DNA of 8,457 bases from Candidatus Sediminicultor tertius (GTDB lineage Bacteria > Atribacterota > Phoenicimicrobiia > Phoenicimicrobiales > Phoenicimicrobiaceae), in contig DPXH01000013.1 of the NCBI GenBank assembly GCA_003527405.1, forward strand, positions 1-8,457, given 5' to 3'. Position numbers and translations under genes: made by a program. Positions within the stretch are counted from its first letter, which is position 1, and each line of letters opens with the position of its first letter. Shown one piece after another: positions 5,739 to 8,457 of this stretch. A model generated the notes under the pieces. That model saw only the letters and a program-made list of their open reading frames with translations. It had not been told where the DNA came from and searched no databases.

Positions 5739-7880
5739 CTATAAACGTTCAAAAATTCTTACCTGAAGTGAAGATATATATATGGTCCCTTGTAATACTT
5801 CTCCTTCGGTTACAGACCGCCAATTTCCGGAAGGCAATTCAAATTTCACTGTTTCAGTTCCATTATTAGCCACAATCAGTATCTCACCTTTACCCTGTTC
5901 ACCTCTAAAGAAGGAAAGTAAGTGACCTGTCCCGTAATAATCGCGAATTACACTACTGGTAAGGACGGGTGTTTCCTGGCGTAGTTGAGTCAATTTTTTG
6001 TAATGAGATATAAGACTTTCATCTGCGTTATCCCATTGAATGGGATAACGATGTGCGTCATAGAATTCCTTTTCACCTAAAATACCTCGCTCATCTCCTT
6101 GAAAGATTACCGGTGCTCCCGGCAGAGTATAAAACAGAGTGGAAAGTAGTTTTAATCTCTCTACTGCTTCAGGATTAGGCGAATCACCAAAATTACCTCC
6201 TCCTAAATCAGTAAGGATGCGTCCAGTATCATGAGAACTGACCAGATTAAAGCCCATACCAATAACATTCTCTCCATAAGCAGCAAAATAACGACTTAAA
6301 TTAGCCAGAGTGCTTTCTCCGTCAATACTCCCTTTGGCAAAGTTTAGCAAGATATCCCGCCCTAAAGCATAATTCATCAAAGAATCGAACTGATCACCTT
6401 TCACCCAGGAAGGATCAAGTTGCCAGATCTCAGCAATAAGATAAGCATCTTCCCTTTCCATTTTGGCCAGCTGGCGCATTTCATTAAAAAACTCTTTGGC
6501 TTTAACTAATTCATTGGGTACATCAACTCTCCAGCCATCTGCTCCAAAGTTTAACCAATGACGTACTACTTTAAAGAGATACTCTTTTACCTCGGGATTA
6601 CCGGTATTTAATTTTGGCAAACTCCCTACCCCCCACCAGGCCTCATAAGCACTTGGATCACCCGGAGTAAAAGGCCATTGATGAATAAAATACCAATCCC
6701 AATAAGGACTATCCTTTCCCTTCTTTACCACATCCTGAAAGGCCCAAAAACCTAAACCGGTATGGTTGGGAACAAAATCTAAAATTACCCGCATTCCTCT
6801 TTTATGTGCTTCGTTTAAGAGTTCCTGTAAATCCTCCTCGGTGCCAAATTTGGGACTCACTTTCAGATAGTCATGAGTATCATATCCATGGGCACTACCT
6901 GAATCAAAGATAGGATTTAAATATAAGGCAGTTACTCCTAGGTCTTTTAAATAATCAAGTTTCTCAATAATCCCAGCCAGGTCTCCGCCAAAATATTGAT
7001 GACAGCAATGTTGAGTAGAAATAGGATCATTCCAATTGGCTAAAGACGGACCTCCTTCAGCCCATAGCTTATTCTGAGCCCATTGTCTATTAAATTGGAA
7101 TTCATCACTCTTGAGAGCGAGTGAATCGTTTTTAGGATTTCCATTACAAAAACGCTCAGGGAAAATTTGGTAGATTATGCCCTGGCTTACCCATTTAAGT
7201 TGAGGAAAAGGGTCAATGCCATCAAAAAAGAAAGATTGGGAAGGATCTTCCGGTAGAGAAAATTCGGTACCCTCAATAGTATATCCTACAAAACGGTATT
7301 TCAGGGAATCTGGAAATTCCAGTGACAGGCGAAAAACTTCTCCGTATTCCCATTGTAGTTGTCTTTCCATAGGCCATTTACCTTCATCGGTAACCAAAAA
7401 CACTTTCGCAACCTTATGAGGTGAGGTTTTTAACCTTATTACCAAATGTTCATCAGCAATACATAAATAAGCCGGGTCATCAGGATTATGCACGAGAACT
7501 ACTCCTTCTGTAACATCTTCTTTAATTCTACATATTGCATTCTGGCCACCAAATCCATCATTAACATATCCTATTGCGCTCGGATCTACCTGACCTCCAG
7601 CCCGAGCAATAGACATATCCTGGGGCCACTTACCATTAATAAAAAATTTATACTGATACTCTCCCGGTTCTAAATCCACAGTGATACTCCAGGTGCCGTC
7701 AAGCTGCTTTTCCATAGGCCATTCTCCCCAGCTATTAAAAGAACCACGCAAACTTACTGAAAGTACTTCCTCATCTTCGAGGGGAATATAGGTAAAAGTA
7801 AATTCTGCTGCCAGTGCTAAATTAACTATGGTAAAGATTATTATTAAGCATAAAACATATCCAACAATAAATCTCCACAT
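5739..7880 (-). CDS. Secreted multidomain GH13 amylase/pullulanase-type enzyme
   Basis: This 713-residue enzyme is predicted to be exported and to cut starch-like glucans into maltodextrins for the adjacent importer. A signal peptide with hydrophobic core 4-22 ends at LALAA (21-25). Next comes a CBM48/AMPK-beta-like glucan-binding sandwich (about 26-110; GSFNSW at 46-51, YQYKFFINGKW at 75-85). A second sandwich domain (about 125-220) repeats the K/E-WPME-QL motif. The GH13 barrel starts near 229 (YQIFPERF, 237-244). Catalytic regions are complete: DFVPNH (368-373), LPKLN (421-425), GWRVD with nucleophile Asp453, AEIW with acid Glu484, and SSHD (548-551). NGNPKND (246-252) resembles the calcium site of neopullulanase-type enzymes. 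LPKLN and VPNE (454-457) point to the neopullulanase-like group, so alpha-1,4 and perhaps alpha-1,6 activity is possible. No cell-wall anchor or S-layer repeat is visible. It starts 25 bp after the regulator stop, with only a modest AAGGA site. Confidence 0.9.
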   Translation of the reverse strand: MWRFIVGYVLCLIIIFTIVNLALAAEFTFTYIPLEDEEVLSVSLRGSFNSWGEWPMEKQLDGTWSITVDLEPGEYQYKFFINGKWPQDMSIARAGGQVDPSAIGYVNDGFGGQNAICRIKEDVTEGVVLVHNPDDPAYLCIADEHLVIRLKTSPHKVAKVFLVTDEGKWPMERQLQWEYGEVFRLSLEFPDSLKYRFVGYTIEGTEFSLPEDPSQSFFFDGIDPFPQLKWVSQGIIYQIFPERFCNGNPKNDSLALKSDEFQFNRQWAQNKLWAEGGPSLANWNDPISTQHCCHQYFGGDLAGIIEKLDYLKDLGVTALYLNPIFDSGSAHGYDTHDYLKVSPKFGTEEDLQELLNEAHKRGMRVILDFVPNHTGLGFWAFQDVVKKGKDSPYWDWYFIHQWPFTPGDPSAYEAWWGVGSLPKLNTGNPEVKEYLFKVVRHWLNFGADGWRVDVPNELVKAKEFFNEMRQLAKMEREDAYLIAEIWQLDPSWVKGDQFDSLMNYALGRDILLNFAKGSIDGESTLANLSRYFAAYGENVIGMGFNLVSSHDTGRILTDLGGGNFGDSPNPEAVERLKLLSTLFYTLPGAPVIFQGDERGILGEKEFYDAHRYPIQWDNADESLISHYKKLTQLRQETPVLTSSVIRDYYGTGHLLSFFRGEQGKGEILIVANNGTETVKFELPSGNWRSVTEGEVLQGTIYISSLQVRIFERL

Positions 7881-7905
7881 CTTTTTTAATCCTTTTTTTC
7901 AACTA

Positions 7906-8457
7906 TTACCTTTGTTTATTTTTTATTTCTCCTGAAGACTTTCGTATTATCAACTGAGTAGGCAGTTCTACCTTTAGTGGTTCTTTTCCCTTTCTTTCTA
8001 TTAGTTGTACTAATAAACTAATAGCGGTGGTCCCCATTTCAAAAATAGGTTGCCTAACTGTAGTCAAAGATGGTTCTGTATATGAAGCTAACTGAATATC
8101 ATCAAAACCAATAAAGGCAATATCTTCTGGAATTCTTAAATCTTTTTCCTTTACCGCCTTCATTGCCCCAATAGCATCTAAATCGTTTGCCACAAAGACA
8201 GCGGTGGGAATTGATGAAGATTCTAAAAGTTTTCGCATCGCTTCATAACCGCTTTCCTCAGTGTTAATACTTTCCATAGTTAACTCTTTGCCATACTCAA
8301 GATTATGTTCTCTCAAGGCCTGAAGATAGCCTTCAAATCTCTCCTGATTAAAAATAAATTCAAACGAACCACCCAGATAGCCAATTTTTTTATGTCCCAG
8401 AACTGTTAAATAAGAAACCGCCTGGTAAGCTCCCTTCCTGTTTTCAGCATCAACATA
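7906..8457 (-). CDS. LacI-family transcriptional regulator, effector-binding domain (N-terminus beyond window)
   Basis: The reading frame is open from the right edge to the stop at 7908-7906, showing 183 residues. The DNA-binding helix-turn-helix, the hinge and the first part of the sugar-binding core lie outside the window. Family-typical motifs run in order: VDAENRKGAY at the edge (the entry DN...G-A motif), LGHKKIGYLGG, NQERFEGYLQAL (R-x-x-G-Y), TAVFVANDLDAIGAMKAV, RIPEDIAFIGFDDIQLASY, and PSLTTVRQP. The product should repress or activate the operon in response to a maltose-type sugar. The ligand cannot be read from the sequence. It is likely co-transcribed with the secreted amylase 25 bp downstream. 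A TTG at 8316-8314 could mimic a start, but the conserved motifs continue well upstream of it. A plausible target is the palindrome at 422-439. Confidence 0.92.
   Translation of the reverse strand, partial: YVDAENRKGAYQAVSYLTVLGHKKIGYLGGSFEFIFNQERFEGYLQALREHNLEYGKELTMESINTEESGYEAMRKLLESSSIPTAVFVANDLDAIGAMKAVKEKDLRIPEDIAFIGFDDIQLASYTEPSLTTVRQPIFEMGTTAISLLVQLIERKGKEPLKVELPTQLIIRKSSGEIKNKQR

Noticed and set aside
5741..5756. AACGTT-centred sequence at the end of the secreted amylase as a second operator
   Set aside because: It does not match the TGNAANCGNTNNCA pattern, and it lies within the coding end.
7216..7673. Two short plus-strand open frames opposite the secreted amylase
   Set aside because: They are antisense to well-defined beta-sandwich domains, with no protein-like features.
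7881..7905. Promoter between the regulator and the secreted amylase
   Set aside because: The 25-bp gap is too short and shows only a ribosome binding site; co-transcription is simpler.
8314..8316. TTG as start of a short 136-residue regulator
   Set aside because: The frame remains open to the window edge, and the upstream translation (KKIGYLGG, NQERFEGY) is typical LacI-family sequence, so the gene is cut by the window and not short.
1..8457. CRISPR arrays, tRNA or rRNA genes
   Set aside because: No regularly spaced direct repeats, cloverleaf or rRNA-like sequence was seen on either strand.

Overview
The window holds most of a maltodextrin/starch utilisation operon, all on the minus strand, with the start of an IS110-family insertion sequence at its downstream (left) end. 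Base composition is AT-rich, genes are tightly packed and often overlap, and Shine-Dalgarno sites are strong. The maltose-binding protein has an ordinary signal peptide with no lipobox cysteine. That suits a periplasmic protein of a two-membraned bacterium better than the lipoprotein usual in Gram-positives. A fermentative, possibly thermophilic, low-GC diderm lineage (Halanaerobiales, Atribacterota, Dictyoglomus or similar) would fit. The sequence alone does not settle it.

Reading the operon in transcription order, from right to left: a LacI-family regulator lacking its N-terminus at the window edge (7906-8457); a secreted multidomain GH13 amylase/pullulanase-type enzyme (5739-7880); a 164-bp gap; the substrate-binding protein MalE (4378-5574); a 54-bp gap with a strong hairpin; the permeases MalF (2758-4311) and MalG (1908-2765), which overlap; and a cytoplasmic GH13 cyclomaltodextrinase/neopullulanase-type enzyme (500-1906), whose start lies one base past the malG stop codon. 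The implied pathway is extracellular cleavage of starch-like glucans, capture and import of maltodextrins, cytoplasmic hydrolysis, and control by a sugar-responsive repressor. No MalK-type ATPase is present, so it must be encoded elsewhere.

The 290 bp between the last operon gene and the transposase start (210-499) are not empty. They hold a perfect LacI/CcpA-type operator palindrome (422-439), several small inverted repeats, and a 21-bp imperfect hairpin whose 3' arm contains the transposase ribosome binding site (219-279). In IS110 elements the noncoding end upstream of the transposase can encode the bridge RNA that guides recombination, so this structured stretch is the best candidate for a little-described element here. 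The operator is oddly placed: it lies downstream of the operon and next to the insertion sequence, and may be the remnant of a promoter for a gene displaced by the element.

Other points of interest are an EF-hand-like calcium loop in the extracytoplasmic domain of MalF, an altered catalytic region II in the cytoplasmic GH13 enzyme, duplicated beta-sandwich modules in the secreted enzyme, and the presence of two related GH13 enzymes in one operon.
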